Notes: generated by a model not told the origin, from the sequence alone. A stretch of DNA of 64,000 nt from CAIMMJ01 sp037131955 (GCA_037131955.1 JBAXQC010000004.1:10743-74742), one strand, 5' to 3'. Positions 52,337 through 61,657 are shown, counted from the first letter of the stretch. Translations and numbers: made by a program.

Positions 52337-52471
52337 ATGAACTATAGAAAATATTTTGCAATCATAGCCTTAGCAGTATTTACTTCAATGATAATTACTT
52401 CATGTAAAACTCACGAAAGGTGTCCTGCTTATGGGAAAATAGCATCTCCTGAAAAAACAGTAAAATCCTAA
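52337..52471 (+). CDS. Small lipoprotein (44 residues)
   Basis: A 44-residue protein: Lys/Arg start MNYRKY, hydrophobic core AIIALAVFTSM, lipobox IITSC with Cys23, then a 21-residue mature part KTHERCPAYGKIASPEKTV with one more Cys. Short lipoproteins with a C-P-A-Y motif recur in Bacteroidota in my memory, but no function is known. A consensus promoter precedes it. A 9-bp inverted repeat (52456-52464 / 52482-52490) overlaps the 3' end and may end the transcript. Confidence 0.75.
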   Translation: MNYRKYFAIIALAVFTSMIITSCKTHERCPAYGKIASPEKTVKS

Positions 52472-52508
52472 TTCCTCTTACTTTACTGTTCAGAAGTAAA
52501 ACTTTTTA

Positions 52509-53936
52509 TTATTTTTTAGTCAGGAAAAATCTTTCTCCAAAAAATATTCCAACAGGAATCAATAATAGTATATCTGCGGGCAAAAAATACCGTATTTCAA
52601 TATTTCTCATCAGTGGTCCCGTCCCTGCACATAGGGACATATACAAGAGAACAAAAAAACCCAGAGACATAGTACAGAACAAATGGAAGCTTTCTGTTTT
52701 TAATAGATAAATAGTGCAAAAAAGTCCAAGTAAAATTAAAAAAGTTCTATAATAAAAAAGACTCGAAGCAATTTTTCTAACCATAGAATTTGTGTCGTAT
52801 AATTTATCTTTAAATATGGCTTTCTTAAGATTTTTTAAAGGCAAATTTATCCAAAAGTTTATGGGATTTTCATTCATCTGCTTTTCTCTAAGGTGAGTAA
52901 ATATTTGGCTAATGCTATCATTACAAGCTATGCCTTCAATAGGAGTTTTCCAATATCCACGCCACATGCTGAATCCTTTTCCACAATTTTTACTTAAGTA
53001 AAAAGCACGTGAAAGCAAAATGCTATCAGACTCAGAAAACTTAACACCTTTTGGGAAGTCAACTTTTTGATTTTTTATTATTTGACTAAACTGAGGTTCC
53101 CATTCTGCCTGAACAGAATAAATAAAATAAGTAAACGACATAACATCCTTATCCCAATTGGCAAAACCTCTAAGATCATGAGTAAGCAATATTTTATTAT
53201 GATTAATATAGTTTCTAATCGGCCATGGCATATAAAAAATACAAAATCCTAATAGCATTTGCACAAAGAGAATACTTAAGGCTCTTGTATTTCTTAAATA
53301 TGGCCATATAATATAGATGATAATAAACGGTAGAACTAAAAAAAGTTGCGGACGAAATAAAATACCAAGTGAAACAGAAGATAAAGATAAAAATGAATAA
53401 TATTTTGTCTCTCTTTTTAGCATCATAAACAAACTCAATAGCAAAAAAGTAACTGCTGGAACCTCGGAATAACACAGAGGATTCCAAACAATGATAAAAG
53501 GATAAAATGCATAAATAAATGCAGTAATTAATCCCGCTTTTTCTTTTTTTGATAAGAGATAAGTAATACGATAAACCAAATAGATATTAAAAGTATCCAT
53601 TGCAATTTGAAACCAACCTGCTACAAAAAAAGTAGTAATCCAATCTTTGTTGCACAAAAGATAGAATACGCCAAGAAAAAAAGAATAACCAGGCATTCTT
53701 ACAAAGTAGCCTAAGGGATGAGTGATGTCTATTGAAAATTGACCATAATAGTAGAGATTTTGAAAACACAATGCCCATGCACCGCTATCGTAGTTGTAAT
53801 ATATGTTATCGGTTCCATAGTATGCTTTAGCAAAAAAAAGTGTGAAAATCACTCTCGCAAACAATCCCAAAAACACAATCTGAAAAATTTTACTGGAAAT
53901 AAGCATTCCAAAAAAAGAAAAAAGTTTTTTTACCAT
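52509..53936 (-). CDS. Polytopic membrane glycosyltransferase-like protein (GT-C / ArnT-like)
   Basis: A 475-residue protein with about 11 membrane helices. The first large loop has YNYDSGAWALCF (acidic motif) and RMPGYSFFLGVFY, the R-x-P-G-Y pattern of ArnT/PMT-like enzymes that use polyprenyl-phosphate sugars. The substrate is unknown. The start overlaps the stop of the nitronate monooxygenase-like gene by 7 bases (a second ATG lies at codon 11), so the two are linked in translation. It is not closely similar to the GT-C-like protein at 33917. Confidence 0.72.
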   Translation of the reverse strand: MVKKLFSFFGMLISSKIFQIVFLGLFARVIFTLFFAKAYYGTDNIYYNYDSGAWALCFQNLYYYGQFSIDITHPLGYFVRMPGYSFFLGVFYLLCNKDWITTFFVAGWFQIAMDTFNIYLVYRITYLLSKKEKAGLITAFIYAFYPFIIVWNPLCYSEVPAVTFLLLSLFMMLKRETKYYSFLSLSSVSLGILFRPQLFLVLPFIIIYIIWPYLRNTRALSILFVQMLLGFCIFYMPWPIRNYINHNKILLTHDLRGFANWDKDVMSFTYFIYSVQAEWEPQFSQIIKNQKVDFPKGVKFSESDSILLSRAFYLSKNCGKGFSMWRGYWKTPIEGIACNDSISQIFTHLREKQMNENPINFWINLPLKNLKKAIFKDKLYDTNSMVRKIASSLFYYRTFLILLGLFCTIYLLKTESFHLFCTMSLGFFVLLYMSLCAGTGPLMRNIEIRYFLPADILLLIPVGIFFGERFFLTKK

Positions 53937-54874
53937 TGTTTAATTTCCATTAAACAACTTGAGTATTCATCAATTAATTCTTCAATAATTTGAGAAGCAG
54001 GTAAAATGTTATCTATGTTAGATGAAACCTGACCTATTTCTAGTTCTCCTTCATCTAAATTGCCTTCAAACATTCCTTTTTTTGCTCGCCCTTTGCCTAA
54101 CAGCTCAATAAGTTCCTGTTTTGAAGCAGAACGATTGTATGTTGCTTCTAAGTCGTTGTAAAATTTATTTTTTATGAGTCTTACTGGTGTAATTTCTTTT
54201 AAGGTAAGAACTGTGTCTCCTTCTTTTGCATCAACAACACTATTTTTAAAATTTTGGTGTGCACTAGATTCAGTTGAGGCAACAAATCTACTTCCAATTT
54301 GAACAGCGTCTGCTCCCAATGCAAACATAGACAGCATAGCCCTACCAGTAGCAATTCCTCCAGCAGCAATTAATGGAATATTTATGTGTTTTTTTATCAA
54401 GGGAATCAAACAAAGTGTAGTTGTTTCTTCTCTGCCATTGTGGCCCCCGGCTTCAAACCCTTCGGCAACAATAGCATCCACTCCAGCTTCTTGACATTTG
54501 ATGGCAAACTTTACGTTAGAAACAACATGAATAACCTTACAGCCATTCTCTTTTAATAATTGAGTATAAGCTTTTGGATTGCCAGCTGAGGTTATTACAA
54601 TGGGAACTTTTTCTTCGATGATTGTTTGAATGTGAGAATCGATATCAGGGTATAAGAGAGGAACATTTACAGCAAATGGTTTGGATGTGTTGGCTTTGCA
54701 TTTTTTTATATGTTCTCTTAATACATTGGGATACATAGAACCAGAACCAATTACACCCAAGCCTCCCGCATTGCTTACAGCCGAGGCTAATTCCCATCCA
54801 CTGCACCAAATCATTCCCGCTTGAATAATTGGATATTGAATTTGTAATAATTCTATGATTTTTTTTGGAAACAT
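53930..54874 (-). CDS. Nitronate monooxygenase-like FMN flavoprotein
   Basis: A 314-residue TIM-barrel flavoprotein of the NPD/2-nitropropane dioxygenase family (also close to FabK). Seen: PIIQAGMIWCSGWELASAVS at the N terminus, the flavin-site AGGHNGREETTTL (about 146-158), PLIAAGGIATGRAMLSM and GADAVQIGSRFVAS (about 190-203). It lies 6 bases after guaB. The actual substrate (propionate 3-nitronate, or an enoyl-ACP-like one) cannot be told from sequence. Confidence 0.88.
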   Translation of the reverse strand: MFPKKIIELLQIQYPIIQAGMIWCSGWELASAVSNAGGLGVIGSGSMYPNVLREHIKKCKANTSKPFAVNVPLLYPDIDSHIQTIIEEKVPIVITSAGNPKAYTQLLKENGCKVIHVVSNVKFAIKCQEAGVDAIVAEGFEAGGHNGREETTTLCLIPLIKKHINIPLIAAGGIATGRAMLSMFALGADAVQIGSRFVASTESSAHQNFKNSVVDAKEGDTVLTLKEITPVRLIKNKFYNDLEATYNRSASKQELIELLGKGRAKKGMFEGNLDEGELEIGQVSSNIDNILPASQIIEELIDEYSSCLMEIKQW

Positions 54875-54880
54875 AAGTTG

Positions 54881-56344
54881 CTATCTGCTGTAATTTGGAG
54901 CTTCTCTGGTAATGATTACATCGTGTGGATGATTTTCTTTTACACCTGATGAGGTTATTTTTATGAACTGTGCTTTTTGCAAATCTTGAATAGTTTTTGC
55001 TCCACAATATCCCATTCCTGCCTTTAAACCACCAAGCATTTGATACATTACTTCACTGAGCGTACCTTTATATGGCACTCGCCCGGAAATGCCTTCTGGA
55101 ACAAGTTTTTTTATATCGTCTTCAACGTCCTGAAAGTAACGGTCTTTTGAGCCGCTTTGCATGGCTTCTATTGATCCCATACCGCGGTAACTTTTAAATT
55201 TTCTTCCTTCAAAAATTATAGTTTCTCCAGGAGATTCTTCAACTCCTGCAAATAATGAGCCTGCCATAATACAAGAAGCACCAGCTGCAAGTGCTTTTAC
55301 AATATCTCCTGTAAACCTTATCCCTCCGTCGGCAATTATTGGAATATTTGTTCCTTTTAATCCTTGAGCTACATCATATACTGCGGTAAGTTGAGGCACC
55401 CCAACACCTGCAATAACTCTCGTAGTGCATATCGAACCTGGTCCAATTCCAACTTTTACTGCATTTGCTCCTGCCTCTACCAATGCTTTTGCTGCAGAAG
55501 CAGTTGCAATATTACCTACAACAATTTCTAGGTTAGGATAAGCTTTTCGAACTTTTTTAAGCATTTCTATTACACCAAATGAATGACCATGAGCTGTATC
55601 AATAATAATTGCATCAACGCCAGCTTTTTCAAGAGCAGCAACCCGTTCCAATGTGTCTGATGTTACACCAACAGCACCAGCAACTCTGAGTCTGCCTAAA
55701 TCGTCTTTGCAGGCATTGGGTCTTATTCTTGCTTTAATTATATCTTTATAGGTAATTAAACCAATTAATTTATTTTCATTGTCAACAATTGGTAGTTTTT
55801 CTATTTTGTACTCTTGAAGCATATTTTCTGCATTCTCTAAGTCCTTGCCATTGGTGGTGCTTACAACTTCCTTAGTCATTATTTCTTTTACAGGTTTATT
55901 CAGGTTTTTTTCGAACCTAATGTCTCTGTTTGTTATAATGCCTTGAAGTTTATTGTTTTGATCTACAACTGGAATTCCACCAATGTTATTTTTTTTCATC
56001 ATTTGTAAGGCATCCCCCAACAGAGCATCAATGTGCAGCGTTACTGGGTCTTGTATCATTCCACTTTCGCTACGCTTTACTTTACGAACTTCATTGGCCT
56101 GCTCTTCAATACTCATGTTTTTGTGTAATACTCCAATCCCTCCTTCTTGGGCAATGGCAATAGCAAGTTGATGTTCCGTTACAGTATCCATTGCGGCTGA
56201 AACTATAGGAGATTTGAGTTTTATTCCACTGCTAAAGAAAGAGCTTGTATCGGTTTCTCTTGGAAGAACTTCTGAAAATGCCGGTATTAACAATACATCG
56301 TCGTAAGTAAGGCCTTCGCCAATAAATTTAGGTAAATCTTCCAT
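54881..56344 (-). CDS. guaB: IMP dehydrogenase
   Basis: A 487-residue enzyme that oxidises IMP to XMP, the committed step of guanine nucleotide synthesis. The catalytic Cys is Cys306 in GIGPGSICTTR. A Bateman module of two CBS domains sits at about 93-205 (GGIPVVDQNNKLQGIITNRD and LPIVDNENKLIGLITYKD). IADGGIRFTGDIVKALAAG and the flap region YRGMGSIEAM are normal. It is first of a three-gene minus-strand cluster with the NPD-type protein and a GT-C-like protein. Confidence 0.97.
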   Translation of the reverse strand: MEDLPKFIGEGLTYDDVLLIPAFSEVLPRETDTSSFFSSGIKLKSPIVSAAMDTVTEHQLAIAIAQEGGIGVLHKNMSIEEQANEVRKVKRSESGMIQDPVTLHIDALLGDALQMMKKNNIGGIPVVDQNNKLQGIITNRDIRFEKNLNKPVKEIMTKEVVSTTNGKDLENAENMLQEYKIEKLPIVDNENKLIGLITYKDIIKARIRPNACKDDLGRLRVAGAVGVTSDTLERVAALEKAGVDAIIIDTAHGHSFGVIEMLKKVRKAYPNLEIVVGNIATASAAKALVEAGANAVKVGIGPGSICTTRVIAGVGVPQLTAVYDVAQGLKGTNIPIIADGGIRFTGDIVKALAAGASCIMAGSLFAGVEESPGETIIFEGRKFKSYRGMGSIEAMQSGSKDRYFQDVEDDIKKLVPEGISGRVPYKGTLSEVMYQMLGGLKAGMGYCGAKTIQDLQKAQFIKITSSGVKENHPHDVIITREAPNYSR

Positions 56345-56515
56345 GTAAAATTTTATTTTAAGGATACAAGTTTAAGAAATGTTGTTTTAATAAATCATTA
56401 ATACAATAAAATGAAATGAAAGTGTTCACTTAGAATTTAAAATTTATTTGTATTTTTTGGTTTGCTTCAACAAAGATATAAAGTAATTCTACTAATTTAT
56501 TATCCTACTCTTTTT

Positions 56516-57787
56516 TTAGATATTTTCGATTAATTTTTCTAGTTTTTTTGCAAACCCAAATACATCTACAAAGTTGTTATAAAGTGGAACCGGCGCAAGT
56601 CTTATAACATTTGGTTCTCTCCAATCTACAATAACACCTTCTTTAAATAATCCATCGTACACCTGTTTTCCGTTATTTTTTAACAACAAAGAAATTTGGC
56701 AACCTCTTTCTGGCGATTCAAGAGGAGTAATAATATTTATCTTACCTGATTCATTCAATTCCTTGATCAAAAAAACAAGATAATCTGTGAGGTTTTTACT
56801 TTTTTCTAATAAATTTTTAAAACCAGCTTCTTCAAATACTTTTAATGAGGCATAGTGTGCTGCCATGGATAGCACCGGTGCATTGCTTAGTTGCCAACCT
56901 TCGGCTCCATGCATTGGAACAAAAGTTTTGTCCATCTTAAACCTTGTAGATTTATCGTGACCCCACCAACCAGTAAATCTGGGTAAACTAAATTCTTTGG
57001 AGTGTTTTTCGTGTATAAAGGCTCCCCCAACACCGCCAGGTCCGCTGTTTAAATATTTGTAAGAACACCATGCGGCAAAATCAACTCCCCAATCGTGCAA
57101 ATGAAGCTCAACATTTCCTGCTGCATGTGCCAAATCAAAACCACAAACAGTATTAATTTCTTGTGTTTTTTTTGCAATGCTTTTCATGTCAAAAACCTGA
57201 CCTGTGTAATAATTTACTCCACTAAAAAAAACCAATGCAATTGTTTCTTTATTTTTTTCTATAGCATCAATAATATCTTCTGTTCTTAGGCATGTTTCTC
57301 CTTCTCTAGGGAAAACCTCAATAATAGCGTCATCGGGCAAAAAACCATGAAATTTTACTTGAGATTCAACTGCATACTGATCTGATGGAAATGCTTTGCC
57401 CTCCATTATTATTTTATATCTACTTTTTGTAGGTCTATAAAAACTCACAAACAAGAAATGTAGATTAGATGTAAGTTGGTTCATTGCAACAATCTCCGAT
57501 GAGTGGCCTCCAATTATCGGTGAAAGTAAGCTGGGAAAAAGTTCGTGGTATGAAACCCACGGCCTGCTGGCCATAAAATGTCCTTCAACCCCATATTTTG
57601 CCCAATCGTCTAATTCTTGAAAAATTATTTCTTTAGTTTTCTTTGGTTGTAGACCTAATGAATTGCCTGTAAAGTAAATGGAGGGTTTGCCATTGTTAAA
57701 TGGAATTAGAAATTCATCTCTAAAAGACTTCAGTTTGTCGCTGGTATCAAGTGCTTTGGCAAAATCTAATGTATTTTGAAAATCCAT
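56516..57787 (-). CDS. kynU: Kynureninase
   Basis: A 423-residue PLP enzyme that cleaves kynurenine (or 3-hydroxykynurenine) to anthranilate (or its hydroxy form) and alanine. Seen: YFTGNSLGLQPKKT near 38-51, GVEGHFMASRPWVSYHEL, the PLP Asp in CGFDLAHAAGN (about 215-225) and the Schiff-base Lys244 in WCSYKYLNSGPGG. Length is normal. The other kynurenine-pathway genes (tryptophan dioxygenase, kynurenine monooxygenase) are not in the window. It stands alone, divergent from the phosphatase gene. Confidence 0.95.
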   Translation of the reverse strand: MDFQNTLDFAKALDTSDKLKSFRDEFLIPFNNGKPSIYFTGNSLGLQPKKTKEIIFQELDDWAKYGVEGHFMASRPWVSYHELFPSLLSPIIGGHSSEIVAMNQLTSNLHFLFVSFYRPTKSRYKIIMEGKAFPSDQYAVESQVKFHGFLPDDAIIEVFPREGETCLRTEDIIDAIEKNKETIALVFFSGVNYYTGQVFDMKSIAKKTQEINTVCGFDLAHAAGNVELHLHDWGVDFAAWCSYKYLNSGPGGVGGAFIHEKHSKEFSLPRFTGWWGHDKSTRFKMDKTFVPMHGAEGWQLSNAPVLSMAAHYASLKVFEEAGFKNLLEKSKNLTDYLVFLIKELNESGKINIITPLESPERGCQISLLLKNNGKQVYDGLFKEGVIVDWREPNVIRLAPVPLYNNFVDVFGFAKKLEKLIENI

Positions 57788-57861
57788 AAAAATAATTTTT
57801 GCCTCAAAGTTATTAAAACTAAAACCTTAATAAAATCATTTTCAAGTGATATTAACAATTG

Positions 57862-57890
57862 TTGAAAACCATAATTTTGTTATAAATTTA
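57862..57890 (+). promoter_or_regulatory. Candidate promoter of the GAF/PPM phosphatase gene
   Basis: TTG (57862-57864), 18 bases, TAAATTTA (57883-57890; last base A in place of G). Transcription would start near 57897. This leaves only about 8 bases before the GTG at 57905 but about 35 before the ATG at 57932. Confidence 0.45.
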
Positions 57891-57904
57891 CAATCACTAA
57901 TAAA

Positions 57905-59203
57905 GTGGAGCAAACAGTTTCTTATTTATCAATGTTAAAACAAAGAAAAGATACAAAGTCATTTGTGCCGGTTGAAACTATTCAGCCCAAAAAAACAGAT
58001 GCCTTTCGTAAGCGAATGAGTTCCGTTAAACTAAATGCATTACTAGAAGTTACAAAGGCCATAAACAATAATGCTTCTGTTGAAAAACTCTTTCAAATTT
58101 ATCAAGACATATTAGTAAACGAGCTCAAAATTGGTCGTTTGGCATTGTATGTTTTTGATAATAGGTGGTTGTGTGCTTTGCGTTACGGAGTTCAGATTGG
58201 CGATGATGAATTAGATGTTGAAAATGATTTAGCTAAAGTAAACGAAATTACAGATATTAGTGTTGTTTCCTCTTCTCTAAAAAACTCATTTGACTTAGTA
58301 ATTCCTGTTTTTCATAAATCACAACCATTATCCTATTTATTAATTGGAGATTTAGACGAGGAGAAACTAGAAATTAGCCCTACAATAAAACATTTGCCGT
58401 TTATTCAAACGCTTACAAATGTTATTGTGGTAGCAATCGAAAATAAAAAATTATCTAAAGAGTATTTTCGTCAAATTGCAGCAAACAAGGAATTGGAGCT
58501 GGCATCTAAAATGCAGTCTTTGCTGTTCCCTTCTGTATTGCCCAACGATAGATTTTTAGACGTGGCGGCATATTATCAACCACATTTGCAGGTTGGTGGA
58601 GATTACTATGATTTTATAAGGTTAAACGACAATGAAGTTGCGTTTTGTATGGCCGACGTTTCAGGAAAAGGAGTTTCTGCTGCTTTGCTAATGGCAAACT
58701 TTCAAGCAAATTTAAGAGCACTCTTCCGATATCAATCTTCATTGCCAGAAATTATTTTTGAGCTAAATAATATTGTATCTCAAAATGCAAAAGGCGAGAA
58801 ATTTATAACACTATTTGTAGCTAAATACAACATAGTAACAAGGGTATTAAATTACATTAACGCAGGTCATAATCCTCCAATTTTATTTACAGAAAGCACA
58901 TCCTTACTACTTACTACAGGTTGCATTGGCTTAGGTATGTTGCCCGAAATTCCAAAAATGAAAGAAGGGATCACCTATATTGTTCCTGGTAGTATACTTA
59001 CTTGCTTTACTGACGGTTTAATTGAGCAAAGCAATGAAGACGAGGAAGAATATGATTTTGAAAATTTGAAACGTGTGGTGATGCAAAATTTTGACAAATC
59101 TTCCAAAGAATTAAATAATGCTTTGATAGATGACTTAAATATTTTTAGAGGAGGAAAAGGATTTATTGACGACATTGCATTGCTGTCCTCGAGATTCAGA
59201 TAA
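57905..59203 (+). CDS. GAF-domain PPM (SpoIIE/RsbU-type) serine phosphatase
   Basis: A 432-residue protein. Residues about 40-190 form a GAF-like sensor, joined by a helical linker (LSKEYFRQIAANKELELASK) to a PPM/SpoIIE phosphatase at about 215-432. Metal-binding acidic motifs: QVGGDYYDFI, FCMADVSGKGVSAALL, CFTDGLIEQSNEDEEEY and GFIDDIALL. Such enzymes dephosphorylate STAS antagonists in partner switching. The start is GTG at 57905, or ATG at 57932 (codon 10), which fits the promoter better. The next gene begins 6 bases after the stop. Confidence 0.88.
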   Translation: MEQTVSYLSMLKQRKDTKSFVPVETIQPKKTDAFRKRMSSVKLNALLEVTKAINNNASVEKLFQIYQDILVNELKIGRLALYVFDNRWLCALRYGVQIGDDELDVENDLAKVNEITDISVVSSSLKNSFDLVIPVFHKSQPLSYLLIGDLDEEKLEISPTIKHLPFIQTLTNVIVVAIENKKLSKEYFRQIAANKELELASKMQSLLFPSVLPNDRFLDVAAYYQPHLQVGGDYYDFIRLNDNEVAFCMADVSGKGVSAALLMANFQANLRALFRYQSSLPEIIFELNNIVSQNAKGEKFITLFVAKYNIVTRVLNYINAGHNPPILFTESTSLLLTTGCIGLGMLPEIPKMKEGITYIVPGSILTCFTDGLIEQSNEDEEEYDFENLKRVVMQNFDKSSKELNNALIDDLNIFRGGKGFIDDIALLSSRFR

Positions 59204-59209
59204 ACAAAG

Positions 59210-60166
59210 TTGAACACACCCTTTACCATTTTATTTCTCGATTCAGTACATCCTATTTTAGAGACTATTCTAAAACAAAAAAATATTATTTGTATTCACG
59301 ATTACAATTGTTCAAAACAAGAACTAATTTCTAACTATAACAATGTGCAAGGAATTGTAATTAGAAGCAGATTTAAAATAGACCAAGAAATAATTTCGGC
59401 ACTAAAAGAACTAAAGGTTATAGCAAGATTTGGAGCTGGCATGGAAAATATAGACCTGGAGTTTGCAAAAAAAAATGGAACCACATGTTTGCATGCTCCC
59501 GAAGGAAATATGGATGCTGTTGGCGAACATGCAATTGGAATGTTACTTTCTTTATTTAATCATTTAAACAGAGCCGATAAAGAAGTTAGGAAAGGATTAT
59601 GGCACAGAGAGGCAAACAGAGGGATAGAACTTAGCGGAAAAACAGTGGGTGTAATTGGGTATGGAAATATGGGTAAAAGTTTTGTAAAAAAATTGCAAGG
59701 GTTTGATGTAAAAATATTAGTGAACGATATCTACAAGACTGATTTCTTGGAAAAGAATAGTGAGGCCAAAGAAGTAACAATTGATAGAATATATGAAGAA
59801 GCAGATGTAGTAAGTTTGCATATTAACTATTCAACAGATAATCATTATTATGTAAATGATAAATTTTTATCTAATTTTTCAAAACCAATTTACATTATAA
59901 ATACCAGTAGAGGCAAGGTATTAAACTGCTCAAATTTGCTTCAGGCAATAAATCAAAACAAAGTTTTAGGTGCATGCTTAGATGTGCTTGAATTTGAATC
60001 TACTTCATTTGAAAATATAGAAAATGCTCCAGAAGTTTTAAAGGAAATGTTCAAAAAAGAAAACATTCTCTTTTCTCCTCATATTGCGGGATGGAGCAAA
60101 GAATCTTTTGAAAAAATGGGTAAAATTCTTGGTGAAAAAATATTAAAATCATTGCAAATAGGTTAG
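59210..60166 (+). CDS. D-2-hydroxyacid dehydrogenase (SerA-like), short form
   Basis: A 318-residue NAD-dependent dehydrogenase. Start is TTG, 6 bases after the phosphatase stop; no ATG lies near the N terminus, and the family beginning FTILFLDSVHPILE is intact from here. Seen: GVIGYGNMGKSF (nucleotide fold, about 144-155), the active-site Arg in NTSRGKVL, Glu in the LDVLEFE region and His in SPHIAGWSKE. There is no C-terminal ACT domain. It may be a 3-phosphoglycerate dehydrogenase for serine synthesis, but other 2-hydroxyacids are possible. Confidence 0.87.
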   Translation: MNTPFTILFLDSVHPILETILKQKNIICIHDYNCSKQELISNYNNVQGIVIRSRFKIDQEIISALKELKVIARFGAGMENIDLEFAKKNGTTCLHAPEGNMDAVGEHAIGMLLSLFNHLNRADKEVRKGLWHREANRGIELSGKTVGVIGYGNMGKSFVKKLQGFDVKILVNDIYKTDFLEKNSEAKEVTIDRIYEEADVVSLHINYSTDNHYYVNDKFLSNFSKPIYIINTSRGKVLNCSNLLQAINQNKVLGACLDVLEFESTSFENIENAPEVLKEMFKKENILFSPHIAGWSKESFEKMGKILGEKILKSLQIG

Positions 60167-60172
60167 ATTTTG

Positions 60173-60628
60173 ATGGATGAAGATTTTAAAAAGTATGTTT
60201 TAGAAAAATGTTTTTCAGTTATTAACAGTGAAATTTTAGTTGCCATACAAAACATAAATATAACAAAAGAGTCTTTGATAGATGACAGCAAGAGCAGTGC
60301 TGGAGATAAGCATGAAACTTCAAGAGCTATGACACATTTGGAGATTGAAAAAAGTGAATTTGCATTAGGTAATCTAAGAAAAACAAAGGCAGATTTAGAA
60401 AGAATAAATCCAACTATTAAAAATTCAAAAATATTATTCGGTTCCATCTTTCAAACTAGTCTATCCTGGTTTTTTGTATCCTCAAGCCTTGGTAAATTAA
60501 AAATTGAGGACAAAGAAATAACCACAATTTCTATTCATTCTCCACTTTTTTTAGCCTTAAAAGAATTAAAGAAAGGAGATAAAAAATTGTTTAATGGACA
60601 ATTGATAGAAATTATAAATGTGATGTAA
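60173..60628 (+). CDS. GreA/GreB-like C-terminal-domain protein
   Basis: A 151-residue protein starting at ATG 60173 (an in-frame TTG at 60170 is less likely). The N-terminal half is helical with DSKSSAGDKHETSRAMTHLE, followed by a FKBP-like beta half (GSIFQTSLSWFFVSSSLGKL, ISIHSPLFLAL, GDKKLFNGQLIEI) as in transcript-cleavage factor relatives. Similar Bacteroidota proteins are often misnamed 3-oxoacyl-ACP synthase. The acidic tip residues of GreA are not evident, so its role with RNA polymerase is unproven. It is 6 bases after the dehydrogenase gene. Confidence 0.7.
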   Translation: MDEDFKKYVLEKCFSVINSEILVAIQNINITKESLIDDSKSSAGDKHETSRAMTHLEIEKSEFALGNLRKTKADLERINPTIKNSKILFGSIFQTSLSWFFVSSSLGKLKIEDKEITTISIHSPLFLALKELKKGDKKLFNGQLIEIINVM

Positions 60629-60636
60629 CCTCGGCT

Positions 60637-61233
60637 ATGACATGCTTTAAAACCATTGTTGATGTTAAAGATATATTAGTAAAAGAAAAGTCAAGTAAAT
60701 TTATTGGATTTGGATTTTATGTTAGCAATGAATTTCAGATTAAAGAAAAAATTGAACAATTAAAAGAGATTCATCCTAAAGCAAATCACTTTTGCTATGC
60801 CTATCGCTTGGGTATAGATAAATATAATTTTAGAGTAAATGATGATGGTGAGCCTTCTGGTACAGCGGGTAAACCAATTTTAGGCCAAATAGATTCAAAT
60901 GGACTAACTAATTGCTTGGTTGTTGTTATTAGATATTTTGGCGGAGTTAAACTTGGTGTTTCTGGATTAATTCTTGCCTACAAAGAAACAGCAAAGCAAA
61001 CAATTGGAGCAACAGAACTAATTAAAATAACAATCAAAGAAAAATATAATGTGCGTTGCACATATTTGGAGCAAAATAAACTCTACAAGATATTTAATAA
61101 AGCAAAGGCTTCTGTTATTGAGCAGGAAATAGAAAACGAGTGTAACTTTACAATTGAATTAGAAAAGGAGCAGGAAATTGAACTTACAAAAATCCTAAGT
61201 GAGCAAGGAATTTATTTTCTAAAGCTAGACTAG
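60637..61233 (+). CDS. yigZ: YigZ/IMPACT family protein
   Basis: A 198-residue UPF0029/IMPACT protein. The conserved core is VNDDGEPSGTAGKPILGQI (about 68-86) and RYFGGVKLGVSGLILAYK (about 99-116); a C-terminal ferredoxin-like domain follows (about 130-198). The bacterial family has no settled function; the eukaryotic relative regulates the kinase GCN2. It is the last gene of a four-gene run starting at the phosphatase, 8 bases after its neighbour. Confidence 0.92.
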   Translation: MTCFKTIVDVKDILVKEKSSKFIGFGFYVSNEFQIKEKIEQLKEIHPKANHFCYAYRLGIDKYNFRVNDDGEPSGTAGKPILGQIDSNGLTNCLVVVIRYFGGVKLGVSGLILAYKETAKQTIGATELIKITIKEKYNVRCTYLEQNKLYKIFNKAKASVIEQEIENECNFTIELEKEQEIELTKILSEQGIYFLKLD

Positions 61234-61247
61234 TTGAGCAACCTACT

Positions 61248-61343
61248 TTATAATGCCTCAAGCATTGTTACAAACAAAAGCATAAGAAGATAAATACCCA
61301 AATAAAAAACAACCGCTGCAGAAAAACATTTTTTGTGAATCAT
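61248..61343 (-). pseudogene. Short hydrophobic frame, possibly the remnant or tail of a membrane protein
   Basis: A 31-codon frame (ATG to TAA) reading MIHKKCFSAAVVFYLGIYLL and on to LEAL, one membrane helix; it stays open 14 codons further upstream (YFGVTLIINSIF), giving a second hydrophobic stretch without an ATG. It looks like the last two helices of a decayed membrane protein, but a real small protein cannot be excluded. Confidence 0.25.
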
Positions 61344-61636
61344 AAAAATTGAATTGATAATCAAAGTAACGCCGAAATACTTTTTTTAGTATTTAAGCAT
61401 GATCAGAATATCCTTTTTTTTAGTTAAAAAAAGTTTTTTATTCTCTCTAATTCAGTAATCAGTATTGGATTTGTTTTTTTTATTCTAGAATAAGTTTTTT
61501 CACTTCTCCAATGGAAGAACTTCTATTTGAATATAAAGCTCTTATTCTATAATTCCAACCATTTTTATAAAAGCTGATTTAAATTTAATATGTTCTTAAA
61601 CAGATTGTTATATAAAATATAATACATAAAAGACAA

Positions 61637-61657
61637 ATACATAATAAACTTATGTAT
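61637..61657. promoter_or_regulatory. Probable PadR operator: 8-bp dyad with 5-base spacer
   Basis: ATACATAA, TAAAC, TTATGTAT: perfect 8-bp arms. The symmetry continues imperfectly outward (GACAA / TTGTC). PadR sites are known for an ACAT/ATGT dyad of this type. It overlaps the -7 element of the padR-like gene 31 bases before the ATG, the place for autorepression. Confidence 0.65.
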
